From NCBI RefSeq assembly GCF_001542405.1, contig NZ_LNCD01000145.1, positions 112,070 through 176,069 of the forward strand: a stretch of 64,000 nucleotides of DNA, given 5' to 3'. Positions 33,396 through 42,654 of this stretch are shown one piece after another. The stretch is from Rhizobium altiplani (GTDB lineage Bacteria; Pseudomonadota; Alphaproteobacteria; Rhizobiales; Rhizobiaceae). The translations under genes and the position numbers were made by a program. Each line of letters opens with the position of its first letter. The first letter of the stretch is position 1. The notes under the pieces are model-generated. The model did no database searches and had not been told where the DNA came from. It was given only the letters and a program-made list of their open reading frames with translations.

Positions 33396-35249
33396 ATGAC
33401 ATTCAAAGACAAGCCAAAACGGCCAGGCGGCAAGCCATCCCCGCGCAATGCCGGCCCAAAATCCGGTGCCAAGCCGGCAAAGGCGCTCGTCGAGACCGAG
33501 GCGGACGACGTCGCCGAGGGCGATGCCAAGGCCGAGCGCATCTCGAAAGTGATGGCGCGCGCCGGCGTCGCATCGCGCCGCGATATCGAGCGCATGATCA
33601 TGGACGGCCGCGTCAAGCTGAACGGCAAGCTCCTCGACACGCCCGTCGTCAACGTCACCTTGGCCGACAAGATCGAGGTGGACGGCGTTCCGATCCGCGG
33701 GATCGAGCGCACACGACTCTGGCTTTATCACAAGCCCGCTGGCCTCGTGACCACCAACATGGACCCGGAGGGACGGCCGACGGTTTTCGATAACCTGCCG
33801 GAAGACCTGCCGCGCGTCATGTCGATTGGCCGCCTCGACATCAACACCGAGGGTCTGCTGCTTCTGACCAACGATGGTGGCCTCGCCCGCGCGCTGGAAC
33901 TGCCGACGACGGGCTGGCTACGCCGCTACCGCGTGCGCGCCCACGGCGAGATCGACCAGGACGCGCTGGACAAGCTCAAGGACGGCATTGCCGTCGATGG
34001 TGTCCTCTACGGCGCAATCGAAGCGACCCTCGATCGCACGCAGGGCTCGAACGTCTGGCTCACCATGGGCCTGCGCGAAGGCAAAAACCGCGAAATCAAG
34101 AACGTGCTCGGCGCGCTCGGTCTCGACGTCAACCGTCTGATCCGCATTTCTTACGGCCCCTTCCAGCTCGGTGACCTGCCGGAGCGCGACGTCGTCGAAG
34201 TGCGTGGCCGCACCTTGCGCGACCAGCTCGGCCCGCGCCTGATCGAGGACGCGAAGGCCAATTTCGACGCGCCGATCTACAACACGCCTGCTGTTGTTGC
34301 CGAGGAAGAGCCGGAAGCGAAGCCGGAGCGCCGCGAACGCCCCCGCAAGCCTGAGGACAAGCGCGAGCGTGCGCTGAGCCGCCTCGACACCAAGCGGGAC
34401 GACCGCCGTGATGACCGTCGCGATGGTGGCCGCATGGACGATGATCGCCCGAAGCGCCCCGCGCTCGGCAGCCGCCGCAACGCCAATGTCTGGATGGCGC
34501 CGGGCGCCCGACCGCTCGGCGAAAAGGCGGCCGCCAAGGCCGAGAAGAATGCGAAGACCGCCCGCAAACGCGGCGAGGCTCCGGGTTCCGCAAAGCCCGA
34601 GCGCTCGAGCCACGGCGACGACCGGCCGCGCGTTCAGATCAACCGCGCCCGCGATGACGAGGGCGAGTGGATCCGTTCCAGCGAGATCGTTCGCAAGCCG
34701 AAGGATGAAGGCGACGAGGGCTTCGGCCGGAAGCGCTCTTTCGGGGATCGTCCGGCTCGCGGTGAGCGGTCCTTTGGTGACCGCCCGGCGCGGGGCGAAC
34801 GTTCGTTTGGCGACCGTCCCGCCCGCAGCGACAGACCGCACGGCGATCGCCCTTCGCGCGGCGACCGTCCCTTCGGTGACCGCCCTCGCGGGGATCGCAA
34901 GCCGCGCGAAGAGGGTGACGAGCGTCCGCGTTCATTTGGGGATCGTCCCCGTGGCGACCGCCCGTTTGGCGACAAGCCACGGGGCGATCGGCGCCCCCGC
35001 GCCGAGGGCGACGAGCGTCCTCGCGCCAAGAGCTTCTCGGGCGAGGCCCGTTCGGAGCGTCCGGCCGGCAAGTCCTTTGGTGACAAGCCGCGCGGCAAGA
35101 GCTTCGGCGGCAAACCCGGCGGCGGCAAGAATTTCTCCGGCAAGCCGAAGGGCGACAGGCCGGGCGGCGGTGGCAAGCCTTCGGGCGGGCCGTCGCGGGG
35201 TGGACCGAAAGGAAAGGGAATGACGCGCGGTGCGGATCGTCGGCGGTGA
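33396..35249 (+). CDS. rluB: 23S rRNA pseudouridine synthase (RluB/RsuA family) with a long Arg/Gly-rich tail
   Basis: This 617-residue protein is roughly twice the usual size. An N-terminal basic extension precedes an S4 RNA-binding domain (about 48-105, RISKVMARAGVASRRD), then the catalytic domain with GRLDINTEGLLLLTND, in which the Asp is the nucleophile, and the GRNREIKN-like block (GKNREIKNVLGAL). From about residue 300 it becomes a charged, disordered tail. Repeats of the form SFGDRPARGER recur at about 445-475, followed by GDRP, RGDR and KSFG variants to the end. The tail probably binds RNA non-specifically. It overlaps rsmD by 20 bases. Confidence 0.9.
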   Translation: MTFKDKPKRPGGKPSPRNAGPKSGAKPAKALVETEADDVAEGDAKAERISKVMARAGVASRRDIERMIMDGRVKLNGKLLDTPVVNVTLADKIEVDGVPIRGIERTRLWLYHKPAGLVTTNMDPEGRPTVFDNLPEDLPRVMSIGRLDINTEGLLLLTNDGGLARALELPTTGWLRRYRVRAHGEIDQDALDKLKDGIAVDGVLYGAIEATLDRTQGSNVWLTMGLREGKNREIKNVLGALGLDVNRLIRISYGPFQLGDLPERDVVEVRGRTLRDQLGPRLIEDAKANFDAPIYNTPAVVAEEEPEAKPERRERPRKPEDKRERALSRLDTKRDDRRDDRRDGGRMDDDRPKRPALGSRRNANVWMAPGARPLGEKAAAKAEKNAKTARKRGEAPGSAKPERSSHGDDRPRVQINRARDDEGEWIRSSEIVRKPKDEGDEGFGRKRSFGDRPARGERSFGDRPARGERSFGDRPARSDRPHGDRPSRGDRPFGDRPRGDRKPREEGDERPRSFGDRPRGDRPFGDKPRGDRRPRAEGDERPRAKSFSGEARSERPAGKSFGDKPRGKSFGGKPGGGKNFSGKPKGDRPGGGGKPSGGPSRGGPKGKGMTRGADRRR

Positions 35250-35790
35250 ATTTCGCGGACGGCCGCTTGCCGTACCGAAGTCAAACGACATCCGGCCGAC
35301 AGCCGACCGGACGCGTGAGAGCCTGTTCAATATTCTGAGCCATGCCTATCCGGAATGCGTCGACGGCACCCGGATACTGGATCTCTTTGCCGGCACCGGC
35401 GCCGTCGGCCTCGAAGCCGTCTCCCGCGGCTGCCGCCATGCGCTATTCGTCGAAAACAGTGTCGAGGGCAGGGGCCTGCTTTGGGAAAACATCGATGCGC
35501 TCGGCCTGCATGGCAGGACGCGCATCCTGAGGCGCGACGCGACCGATCTCGGCAGCGTCGGCAATCTCGAGCCGTTCCAGATGCTGTTTGCCGACCCGCC
35601 CTATGGCAAGGGTCTCGGCGAAAAGGCGATGGCCGCCGCCGCCAAGGGCGGTTGGCTGCAACCGGGCGCGATTGCGGTTCTTGAGGAACGCGCAGACGTT
35701 GCCGTTTCGGTCGATCCTTCCTATCTGTTTTTGGAAAACCGAACGTTCGGCGATACCAAGGTTCATTTCTTCCGCTATCAGCCCGAATAA
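35230..35790 (+). CDS. rsmD: 16S rRNA (guanine966-N2)-methyltransferase RsmD
   Basis: This 186-residue SAM-dependent methyltransferase modifies G966 of 16S rRNA. The N-terminal block MRIVGGEFRGRPL and RPTADRTRESLFNIL are diagnostic. The SAM-binding motif is in ILDLFAGTGAVGLEA, and the catalytic motif is FADPPYGKGL. It starts with GTG inside the end of the rluB-type gene, overlapping by 20 bases, so the two RNA-modification genes are translationally coupled. Confidence 0.95.
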   Translation: MRIVGGEFRGRPLAVPKSNDIRPTADRTRESLFNILSHAYPECVDGTRILDLFAGTGAVGLEAVSRGCRHALFVENSVEGRGLLWENIDALGLHGRTRILRRDATDLGSVGNLEPFQMLFADPPYGKGLGEKAMAAAAKGGWLQPGAIAVLEERADVAVSVDPSYLFLENRTFGDTKVHFFRYQPE

Positions 35791-35832
35791 GGGCTGAGGA
35801 AATCGGGGGCAGCGGTGCAGCAGGCAGGGACG

Positions 35833-36708
35833 ATGGAAACCGAGTTGCCTGCCCCACGCAGCACATCACGAGCTATGCCCACTGTTGCTGTTGCCTTCGG
35901 CGGAGGCGGCGCGCGCGGCCTCTCCCACATCCACATCATCGAAACGCTGGATGAGCTCGGCATTCGCCCCGTGGCGATTGCCGGATCCTCGATCGGCTCG
36001 ATCATGGGCGCGGGGATGGCGGCCGGAATGACCGGCGAAGCCATCCGCGAACATGTGATGATGACGGTAGGCAACAAGGCTGCCGTTGTCAGCCGCCTGT
36101 GGGGCCTGCGACCGCAGACGGTGCGCGATGCCGTTGCCAACGGCGTGCGCATCGGCCAGTTCAATCTCGAGCGTATCCTGAAAGCCTTCCTGCCCGCCGA
36201 TCTGCCGGATCGCTTCGAGGACCTCTCAATCCCGATGACAGTGACGGCGACCGATTACTACGGCCAGTGCGAGGTGCTGACGAGCGGGGGAGCGCTGCTC
36301 CCGGCGCTGGCGGCTTCATCCGCGATCCCCGCCGTCTTCATGCCGGTGCGGCTGCACGGTCGGGTGATGATCGATGGCGGCATCAGCAATCCCGTGCCTT
36401 ACGAATGCCTGATGGATCGCGCCGACATCGTCATCGGCATCGACGTCGTAGGCGCGCCGGAAGGAGATGGCGCCCACATTCCAAACCGGATGGAAAGTAT
36501 CTTCGGCTCCGGCCAGCTGATGATGCAGACCGCGATTTCCCTGAAGCTGCGGCTGCAGGCGCCGCACATCTTCCTTCGCCCCGCAGTCGGGCGCATCGGC
36601 GTGATGGATTTCCTCAAGGCGCGCCAAGTCCTGTCCAAGTCGGTCGGCGTCAAGGACGAACTGAAATACGCACTCGATCGGGAGATCGAGGCGCGGATCG
36701 CCTCCTAG
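35833..36708 (+). CDS. Patatin-like phospholipase (RssA-type)
   Basis: This 291-residue protein has the patatin oxyanion-hole motif GGGGARGLSH, the nucleophile elbow GSSIG (GxSxG), and the catalytic aspartate in IDGGISNPV. These form a Ser-Asp dyad for lipid acyl hydrolysis. It resembles RssA/YchK-like NTE-family proteins, which have no signal peptide and are usually cytosolic. I use the ATG at 35833. A GTG at 35815 and an ATG at 35875 are possible. It is co-directional with rsmD. Confidence 0.9.
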   Translation: METELPAPRSTSRAMPTVAVAFGGGGARGLSHIHIIETLDELGIRPVAIAGSSIGSIMGAGMAAGMTGEAIREHVMMTVGNKAAVVSRLWGLRPQTVRDAVANGVRIGQFNLERILKAFLPADLPDRFEDLSIPMTVTATDYYGQCEVLTSGGALLPALAASSAIPAVFMPVRLHGRVMIDGGISNPVPYECLMDRADIVIGIDVVGAPEGDGAHIPNRMESIFGSGQLMMQTAISLKLRLQAPHIFLRPAVGRIGVMDFLKARQVLSKSVGVKDELKYALDREIEARIAS

Positions 36709-36723
36709 AAGCTTCGCCCAGGC

Positions 36724-36873
36724 TTAGTAGCCGTTAATGCCGGCCCCACGAACCGGGCCAATCCCCGCGGGAGTTGCGTAGGTGGTATTCCCTGCGCCCG
36801 AGCCGGTGGTTGCACACCCGGAAAGGGCAAGGATCGCGATGGCCGCGACGGCCAGAAGACAGCGTAGAGGCAT
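36724..36873 (-). CDS. Very small lipoprotein (49 residues)
   Basis: Reading the minus strand from the ATG at 36873 gives a 49-residue product: MPLRCLLAVAAIAILALSGC, then a mature Gly/Thr-rich tail ending GAGINGY before TAA at 36724-36726. LSGC is a textbook lipobox and AGGA precedes the ATG. It is too short to be found by length filters and is convergent with the lipase gene, ending 15 bases from it. The tail has no known domain. Small rhizobial lipoproteins with a GPVRG-type tail are common. Confidence 0.75.
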   Translation of the reverse strand: MPLRCLLAVAAIAILALSGCATTGSGAGNTTYATPAGIGPVRGAGINGY

Positions 36874-37042
36874 GGCATTGTCCTATCATCGAAGACTGCG
36901 CGGGCCTCAGGGGCCGGAGCGGATACTCCCGCAAATCAATGGCGATGGCAACGGGTAGCTAAGAGCGTAGGTTCGATGCGCTGCCCGGATTGATCTCCGG
37001 ATGCATCCTCACTCGTCCGGGCTATGGCTCGGACATCAACAC

Positions 37043-37069
37043 AGCCCGCCCGGTTCGCCGTGGCGGGCT
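37043..37069. terminator. Hairpin downstream of the small secreted gene
   Basis: An eight-base stem AGCCCGCC / GGCGGGCT has an 11-base loop. It lies between the minus-strand gene at 37110-37436 and the small lipoprotein gene, and would lie downstream of the former. The T-run is poor on the minus strand, so termination is only plausible. Confidence 0.45.
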
Positions 37070-37109
37070 TTGTCGTAGCCAGCATTCGTGGATGCCCGGC
37101 AGGAAAAGG

Positions 37110-37436
37110 TTACCACCGTCGGCTAGTGCGGCGCACGTCGACGATGCGCCCATCCCTTTGACGGACCCCTATCTCGTAGCGGTTCCCATTGCGGATTGCG
37201 CGATAGGTAAAGTACCTCCCGCGGCAATTGTCCCGAATGACGTCGCGAAATCCCCGGGTACGAAGCAGCCTCGCACCCTGAGGGCAGGTTATCGGTCGCC
37301 CGTGGTTCAGGCTGCTGCCGGAGCCGATGATGATCTGAGCGCTCGCTTCCTGGGGAAGCGCGACCGGTGAGACGAATACGACCAGAGCAAGTGCACATGA
37401 GAGAAGCGAAGATCCGAGTATAGCCTTGAGACTCAT
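37110..37436 (-). CDS. Small secreted protein, unknown
   Basis: This 108-residue protein has a signal peptide (MSLKAILGSSLLSCALALVV..., cleavage near ASA-Q) and a mature part rich in Arg and Gly with two cysteines (ITCPQGARLLRTRGF and DNCRGRYFTYRA). It has no recognised domain. It resembles the small secreted YpeB-like or PepSY-like proteins of rhizobia, with the NRYEIGVRQRDGRIVDVRR tail typical of a beta-sheet repeat. It precedes the small lipoprotein gene on the same strand, with 236 bases between them. Confidence 0.72.
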   Translation of the reverse strand: MSLKAILGSSLLSCALALVVFVSPVALPQEASAQIIIGSGSSLNHGRPITCPQGARLLRTRGFRDVIRDNCRGRYFTYRAIRNGNRYEIGVRQRDGRIVDVRRTSRRW

Positions 37437-37655
37437 AACATCCTCCGGGTTAGCCCGCCTGAGAAAGGCAGGGCATGAGAAAATCGCCTAAGTTGTGGCT
37501 CAATACAAGTGATGACTCGACGACCCAGCCGGGGGAGCACGCTCATCAAACTCTAACGAACCTGCCACGCCTCTCAACGCGCTTTACAAGGTGACAAAAC
37601 GCCCCCGCGATTTCTAACTAGAACGGATAACTTAACACGGCCCGATTGCAAGAGC

Positions 37656-38003
37656 ATGCTTGCTTCGATGGTGAACGGGACAAACACTAGTAGTTTCTGG
37701 CAGGGGGGCGTCTGCGGCGCCGCCGGCAGCCTGTTGTTCAATGCCTGGATCGTGCCGTTCCTCACACTAGCCTTCGACAAAGTCGGTGCCGGGCCCGAAG
37801 AGGTGGCTGATGCCGTTTTCCGATGGATCGAGCAATACATAGACCTCGGTATCTCGAGTGGGGGCAACTTGTGGAGTGCTCCCGACCCGGATTTCCTTCG
37901 ACTTGTCTACTACGCGTTGCAGGTTGCGTTCCCGGCTACAGCAATCCTCATCGGTCTGCAGATAAGGCGTCTAGTTGTACGCTTCTGGCCCCAAGGGCCA
38001 TAA
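37656..38003 (+). CDS. Hypothetical membrane protein
   Basis: This 115-residue frame has three hydrophobic stretches: QGGVCGAAGSLLFNAWIVP, FLTLAFDKVG and LQVAFPATAILIGLQIRRL. It has no close family that I recognise. Composition fits a real membrane protein, but the codon use is less GC-biased than in its neighbours and an accessory origin is possible. Two in-frame ATGs (37656, 37668) make the start uncertain. It lies in an accessory patch between small secreted genes. Confidence 0.42.
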   Translation: MLASMVNGTNTSSFWQGGVCGAAGSLLFNAWIVPFLTLAFDKVGAGPEEVADAVFRWIEQYIDLGISSGGNLWSAPDPDFLRLVYYALQVAFPATAILIGLQIRRLVVRFWPQGP

Positions 38004-38180
38004 ATATGATCGCGCCAGAGAGCCCGTCGCCTGTCCTCTTTCCAACGGGCGAGTACAGGTTCATCATGCCATGGGATGCTTGCCGCCGCTTAGCTGTTGC
38101 AGTAGACCCCCGAGCCCGGAACTTGGCATCGGAAAACTTTGGCGGTCAGGCTTTGTAGGATGCTCAATTGGAGAATTCCC

Positions 38181-38348
38181 ATGACCCGCTTGCACAAGCC
38201 AATCGCGGCACTCGCTTTTCTCTTGCTCACTGCAATCAGTTCGTCATGTACCACCGGTGGGCCGGGAGCCCGCTCGCTAAATGAACCCGCGAACCCCGCC
38301 TGCGCAGATGGCTTCACGCCCAAAGGCGGCGGTTCATGTGACTTTTGA
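38181..38348 (+). CDS. Small lipoprotein-like protein (55 residues)
   Basis: The product has a short basic N-terminus and hydrophobic core (MTRLHKPIAALAFLLLT) followed by AISSSC as a possible lipobox, then a Gly- and Pro-rich stretch with two further cysteines (NPACADGFTPKGGGSCDF). GGAG lies 7 bases upstream of the ATG at 38181. An in-frame upstream start at 38139 is unlikely. Unknown family. It follows the hypothetical membrane protein by 177 bases. Confidence 0.6.
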   Translation: MTRLHKPIAALAFLLLTAISSSCTTGGPGARSLNEPANPACADGFTPKGGGSCDF

Positions 38349-38492
38349 GATCTGGGAAAGATGGAGATTGCCCACTCCGGGCGAGTTCCTATCAGACGCG
38401 AAGGCCAGGGGATCGATGAGGGTGTATCACATCGTCGCTCACGCGGGCATCCTTTGAGCAAGCAGAACGCTTCAATCTAACGTGAAAGGGTT

Positions 38493-40301
38493 CTAAGCGT
38501 CGGCCGTCACTTCTGCCGTGCCCGCCAGCGGGTCCTCGTCGAAGCTAGCGGCGCGCTTTGGCTTCATGAGCGGCTCCGGTTTGACCGGCTGCGAGAAAAG
38601 CATGTCGCGGCCGGCCTGCAGTCCTTCGGTGACCTGGAGCACGAGGCGCGCCTCGTCGCGCTTGCGGATATCCTCGCCGATTTCATAGGCCTCCGCTTCG
38701 CCGACGCCCAAGGCCTCGAGCGTTCGCCGGCCGAAGAGCAGGCCTGACTCCAGCGTTTCGCGCAGTTCGTAGTCGACGTTGAGGTTGCGCAGCGCTATCG
38801 AGTGGATGCGGTCGTAGGAGCGCACGAAGAGCTTTGCGTGTGGATAATCCGCCTGCACCAGTTCGACGATCTTGTCGGTGATCTCGCGCTTCTGCGTGCA
38901 AACAACAACGATCTTCGCCCGGTCGATGCCGGCGGCCCTGAGCACGTCCTTTCGGGTGCCGTCGCCGAAGTAAATCCGGAAACCGAAAGAGGAAGCCTGC
39001 CGGATGCGATCGGCTGAAAAGTCGATGACGGTCACGGCGCGCCCGCCGGCGAGCAGAATCTGGGCGGCGATCTGTCCGAAACGCGAAAATCCGACCATCA
39101 GAACATCCGCGCCGGCACCTTCGAAATCCTCGTCCAGTTGTTCTTCCTGATTTCCCGACAGCAGCCGCTTGGCGAGCATCGTTCCGATCGGCGTGAGGGC
39201 CATCGACAGGGTGACGATCGCAATCAGCAGCGAGGCGGTACTCGTCGGCATCAGGCCGGAAACGGCAGCGGCCGAAAACAGGACGAAGCCGAATTCGCCG
39301 CCCTGCGGCAGCAGAAAAGCGATCCTGATAGCGTCGTCATGCGGCGAGCCGGTTGCGCGGCAGAGTACGTAGATCACCAAGGCCTTCGCTGCCATGACAA
39401 CAGGCACGGCGACGATGATGAAGAGTGCGTTGTCTCTGAGTACCTCGAGCTGGATCGAAAGCCCGACGGCGATGAAGAAGATAGCGAGCAACACGCCGCG
39501 GAAGGGCTCGATGTCCGCTTCCAGCTCGTGGCGATAGGAGGATTCGGCCAGCATCACGCCAGAAAGGAAGGCGCCCATGGCCATCGACAGTCCGGCAAGC
39601 TGCATCAGGCTCGCCGATCCCATCACCACGAAGAGGGCGGCGGCGATCATCGCCTCGCGGGCCCCGGTGCGGGCGATGATCTGAAAGAGCGGTGTCAGCA
39701 AGTAGCGTCCCATGACGATCATCGCGCCGACAGCACCAATGGCGATCGCGAAGTCCAGCAGGGGCGTTCCGCTGCCCTTGCCACCGTTGAGAATACTGAT
39801 CAGGGCCAACAGCGGCACGATCGCAAGGTCCTGAAACAGCAGCATTGAGAACGAGCGCTGCCCGTAGCGCGTATTCACCTCGCCTTCATCCTCGAGGATC
39901 TGCATCGCGAAGGCGGTGGAGGAGAGAGCAAGCCCGAAACCCGCAACGATGCTGCCACGCCAGTCGAGAACGCCGGAAAGGCCGCTCAACAGCGTCAGCA
40001 GTAGACCGGTCGCCACCACCTGCGCGGTTCCGAGCCCGAAGATGTCACGCCGCATTTGCCAGAGGCGCGAAGGCTTCAGCTCAAGCCCGATGATGAACAG
40101 GAGGAAGACGACGCCGAGTTCGGCAACATCCAGGATCTCTTCGCCATCCGTCAATCCATGGAAGATCGGGCCGATGACGACGCCGGCAGCCAGGTAACCG
40201 AGCACCGTTCCGAGACCAAGGCGCTTGAAGATGGGCGCCGAAACCACGGCGCCGCCGAGGAGCAGGATCGTCTCGGCGAAGAGAGTGTTGGGCTCTGACA
40301 T
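38493..40301 (-). CDS. kefB: Monovalent cation:proton antiporter, KefB/KefC-like
   Basis: This 602-residue protein has an N-terminal Na+/H+-exchanger domain of about 12 transmembrane segments (GYLAAGVVIGPIFHGL; GAFLSGVMLAESSYRHELE) and a C-terminal TrkA-N NAD-binding domain beginning near residue 405 (VLMVGFSRFGQIAAQILLAGG, then FGDGTRKDVLRAAG). It mediates glutathione-gated or nucleotide-gated K+ efflux. The long frame to 40694 is out of keeping with the family. I start at MSEPNTLFAETILLLGG (40301). It is divergent from pmbA. Confidence 0.9.
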   Translation of the reverse strand: MSEPNTLFAETILLLGGAVVSAPIFKRLGLGTVLGYLAAGVVIGPIFHGLTDGEEILDVAELGVVFLLFIIGLELKPSRLWQMRRDIFGLGTAQVVATGLLLTLLSGLSGVLDWRGSIVAGFGLALSSTAFAMQILEDEGEVNTRYGQRSFSMLLFQDLAIVPLLALISILNGGKGSGTPLLDFAIAIGAVGAMIVMGRYLLTPLFQIIARTGAREAMIAAALFVVMGSASLMQLAGLSMAMGAFLSGVMLAESSYRHELEADIEPFRGVLLAIFFIAVGLSIQLEVLRDNALFIIVAVPVVMAAKALVIYVLCRATGSPHDDAIRIAFLLPQGGEFGFVLFSAAAVSGLMPTSTASLLIAIVTLSMALTPIGTMLAKRLLSGNQEEQLDEDFEGAGADVLMVGFSRFGQIAAQILLAGGRAVTVIDFSADRIRQASSFGFRIYFGDGTRKDVLRAAGIDRAKIVVVCTQKREITDKIVELVQADYPHAKLFVRSYDRIHSIALRNLNVDYELRETLESGLLFGRRTLEALGVGEAEAYEIGEDIRKRDEARLVLQVTEGLQAGRDMLFSQPVKPEPLMKPKRAASFDEDPLAGTAEVTADA

Positions 40302-40419
40302 CAGGCGAGTTTCTTTCAATGCGGGGAGGCATACAAGCGGCGGGCAAAAGAATCGGCTCACGCGACCTTGATGCTTTTCGTAGTGCACAATAAATGGAAC
40401 GCGAAGGAAAGGCCAAATC

Positions 40420-41766
40420 ATGTCTTCAGAAATCGACTCCTCGACGCTTCTTTCCCGCGCAAGCCAATTGATCGACCTGGCAAAAAAGGCTGGCGCCGAT
40501 GCCGCGGATGCGGTGGTCGTGCGCTCGCGATCGCAATCGGTCAGCGTACGCCTCGGCAAGGTCGAGAGCACGGAATCGTCAGAAAGCGATGATTTCTCGC
40601 TGCGCGTCTTCATCGGTAAGCGCGTTGCCAGTGTCTCGGCAAATCCGGGCTTCGATCTTTCTGCTTTGGCCGAGCGAGCCGTGGCGATGGCCAAGGTGTC
40701 GCCGGAAGACCCGTTCGCCTGCCTGGCAGACGAGGACAGGCTTGCGAATTCCTATCCGGATCTCGAGCTCCTCGATACGACCGAGGTGTCGTCCGACCAA
40801 CTCCGCGAAGCCGCCCTCGAGGCGGAAGCCGCGGCCCTTGCCGTCAATGGCGTGACCAATTCGTCCGGCGCCGGAGCCTCAGCCGGCATGGGTGGCCTTG
40901 TCCTTGTCACCTCCCACGGTTTCCAGGGCAGCTACATGGCCTCGCGTTTCGGCCGATCCGTCAGCGTCATCGCCGGCGAAGGCACGGCGATGGAACGCGA
41001 CTATGATTTCGACAGCCGCATCTATTTCGGCGAGCTGGATAATGCCGCCGAGATCGGCCGCCGGGCCGGCGAGCGCACGGTCAAGCGCATCAACCCGCGC
41101 CAGGTGGATACTGGCAAGGATATCACCGTCGTTTTTGATCCCCGTGTTGCTCGTGGCTTCGTCGGACATATTGCCGGGGCCATCAATGGCGCCTCGGTTG
41201 CACGCAAGACCAGTTTCCTGCGCGACAAGATGGGGCAACAGGTCTTGAAGGCGGGGCTTTCGATCTCCGACGATCCGCTGATCGTCCGTGGCCCGTCGTC
41301 GCGCCCCTTCGATGGCGAGGGCGTATCCGGCGAACGACTGCTGATGATCGAGGATGGTGTTCTCAAGCACTGGTTCCTCTCCACCTCGACGGCCCGCGAG
41401 ATCGGAATGGAGACCAACGGCCGCGGGGTGCGCGGCGGCAATTCGGTGACGCCATCCGCGACGAACCTCGCTCTCGAGCCGGGCGACATTTCACCCGAGG
41501 ACCTGATCCGCGGTGTCGGTAACGGCTTCTATGTAACCGAGCTGATCGGCCAGGGCGTCAACATGATCACCGGCGAATACAGCCGCGGCGCGACCGGCTT
41601 CTGGATCGAGAATGGCGAACTGACCTTTGCCGTGTCTGAAGTGACGATCGCTTCGAACCTCAAGGACATGTTCATGCGGGTTACGCCGGCAAACGACATC
41701 GACCGCAAGTTTGGTGTCGCCGCTCCGACGCTTGCGATCGAGGGAATGACGCTCGCCGGGCGCTGA
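40420..41766 (+). CDS. pmbA: PmbA/TldE, TldD-family protease subunit
   Basis: This 448-residue protein is the TldE partner of TldD. Conserved stretches include VSVRLGKVESTESSESDDFSLRVF, FDPRVARGFVGHI and GMETNGRGVRGGNS. TldD/TldE degrades CcdA and processes microcin B17-like peptides, and acts as an RiPP-maturation and general protease pair in the cytoplasm. In rhizobia pmbA is followed by a CysQ-like gene. Its stop overlaps the next ATG (TGATGG). No tldD gene is visible in this window. Confidence 0.92.
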   Translation: MSSEIDSSTLLSRASQLIDLAKKAGADAADAVVVRSRSQSVSVRLGKVESTESSESDDFSLRVFIGKRVASVSANPGFDLSALAERAVAMAKVSPEDPFACLADEDRLANSYPDLELLDTTEVSSDQLREAALEAEAAALAVNGVTNSSGAGASAGMGGLVLVTSHGFQGSYMASRFGRSVSVIAGEGTAMERDYDFDSRIYFGELDNAAEIGRRAGERTVKRINPRQVDTGKDITVVFDPRVARGFVGHIAGAINGASVARKTSFLRDKMGQQVLKAGLSISDDPLIVRGPSSRPFDGEGVSGERLLMIEDGVLKHWFLSTSTAREIGMETNGRGVRGGNSVTPSATNLALEPGDISPEDLIRGVGNGFYVTELIGQGVNMITGEYSRGATGFWIENGELTFAVSEVTIASNLKDMFMRVTPANDIDRKFGVAAPTLAIEGMTLAGR

Positions 41767-42593
41767 TGGATTGGATTGCCGAAATGACTGACGTGGACAC
41801 AGCCCTCTGGCGGAGCGATCTGGAATTGATCGCAGATGCTGCCAGGCAGGCCGGCAAAGTCGCACTCGGCTATTTCAATCAAGCGCCTGAGGTCTGGTGG
41901 AAGAACGAGGGGCGATCGCCCGTCAGCGCCGCCGATTTCGCGGCCAACCGGACGCTTGAATCCATTCTCCGCTCAGCCCGGCCGGATTATGGCTGGCTTT
42001 CGGAAGAAACTGAGGACAGCGGTGATCGGCTCTCACGGGACACGCTGTTCATCATCGACCCGATCGACGGCACGCGGGCATTCCTGGCGGGAATGGATCT
42101 GTGGTGCGTGAGCGTCGCGGTCGTGCGCCACGGGCGACCTGTCGCCGGCGTTCTCTACGCTCCTGCTCTGGAAGAACTCTTCGAGGCGGTCAAAGGTGGC
42201 GTGGCCCTGAAGAACGGGCGGCCGATTACTGTATCGACAAAACCGCTCGATGCACCAGGGCGCTTTGCCATCGCGGAGGATGTGCTCAAGGCATTCCCGG
42301 AACCGTTCAAGCATCGCATCGAGCGCGTGAAGCACGTGCCGTCCCTTGCCTATCGCATTGCCATGGTTGCCGACGGTCAAATTGATGGCACTTTCATCAA
42401 GCACAATTCACATGATTGGGATCTCGCGGCCGCGGATCTCATACTCGAGCGCGCCGGAGGCCGGCTGGTTGATCTCCGCGGTGACGTGCCGCTCTATAAC
42501 CGCATGCAGGTCAGCCATGGCGAACTCTGCGCCGCCGCTGGGCCGCGACTCGCCGATCTTATAACCCGGATCGGTGAGCGACGAGGCAGTTGA
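41766..42593 (+). CDS. cysQ: 3'(2'),5'-bisphosphate nucleotidase / inositol monophosphatase-family phosphatase
   Basis: This 275-residue member of the IMPase superfamily has the metal-binding signature SEETED, DPIDGTRAF and WDLAAADLI. It removes phosphate from PAP or a small polyol phosphate; the sequence is nearest to CysQ but this is by general similarity. It starts at the ATG overlapping the pmbA stop. A second ATG at 41784 is possible. It is followed by a DUF4170 gene and waaA. Confidence 0.85.
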   Translation: MDWIAEMTDVDTALWRSDLELIADAARQAGKVALGYFNQAPEVWWKNEGRSPVSAADFAANRTLESILRSARPDYGWLSEETEDSGDRLSRDTLFIIDPIDGTRAFLAGMDLWCVSVAVVRHGRPVAGVLYAPALEELFEAVKGGVALKNGRPITVSTKPLDAPGRFAIAEDVLKAFPEPFKHRIERVKHVPSLAYRIAMVADGQIDGTFIKHNSHDWDLAAADLILERAGGRLVDLRGDVPLYNRMQVSHGELCAAAGPRLADLITRIGERRGS

Positions 42594-42654
42594 CGTTTCC
42601 GTCAAAATCCCTCAGATGAAGCGGCGGAGGAGAATAGAGCAGAAAGAGAAGAAA

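Noticed and set aside
34740..35180. CRISPR-like periodicity
   Set aside because: The repeated units are in-frame codons of the Arg/Gly-rich tail, imperfect and without unique spacers.
39138..39848. Plus-strand frame opposite the Kef-type gene
   Set aside because: Antisense to a convincing antiporter gene; composition is charged low-complexity without family support.
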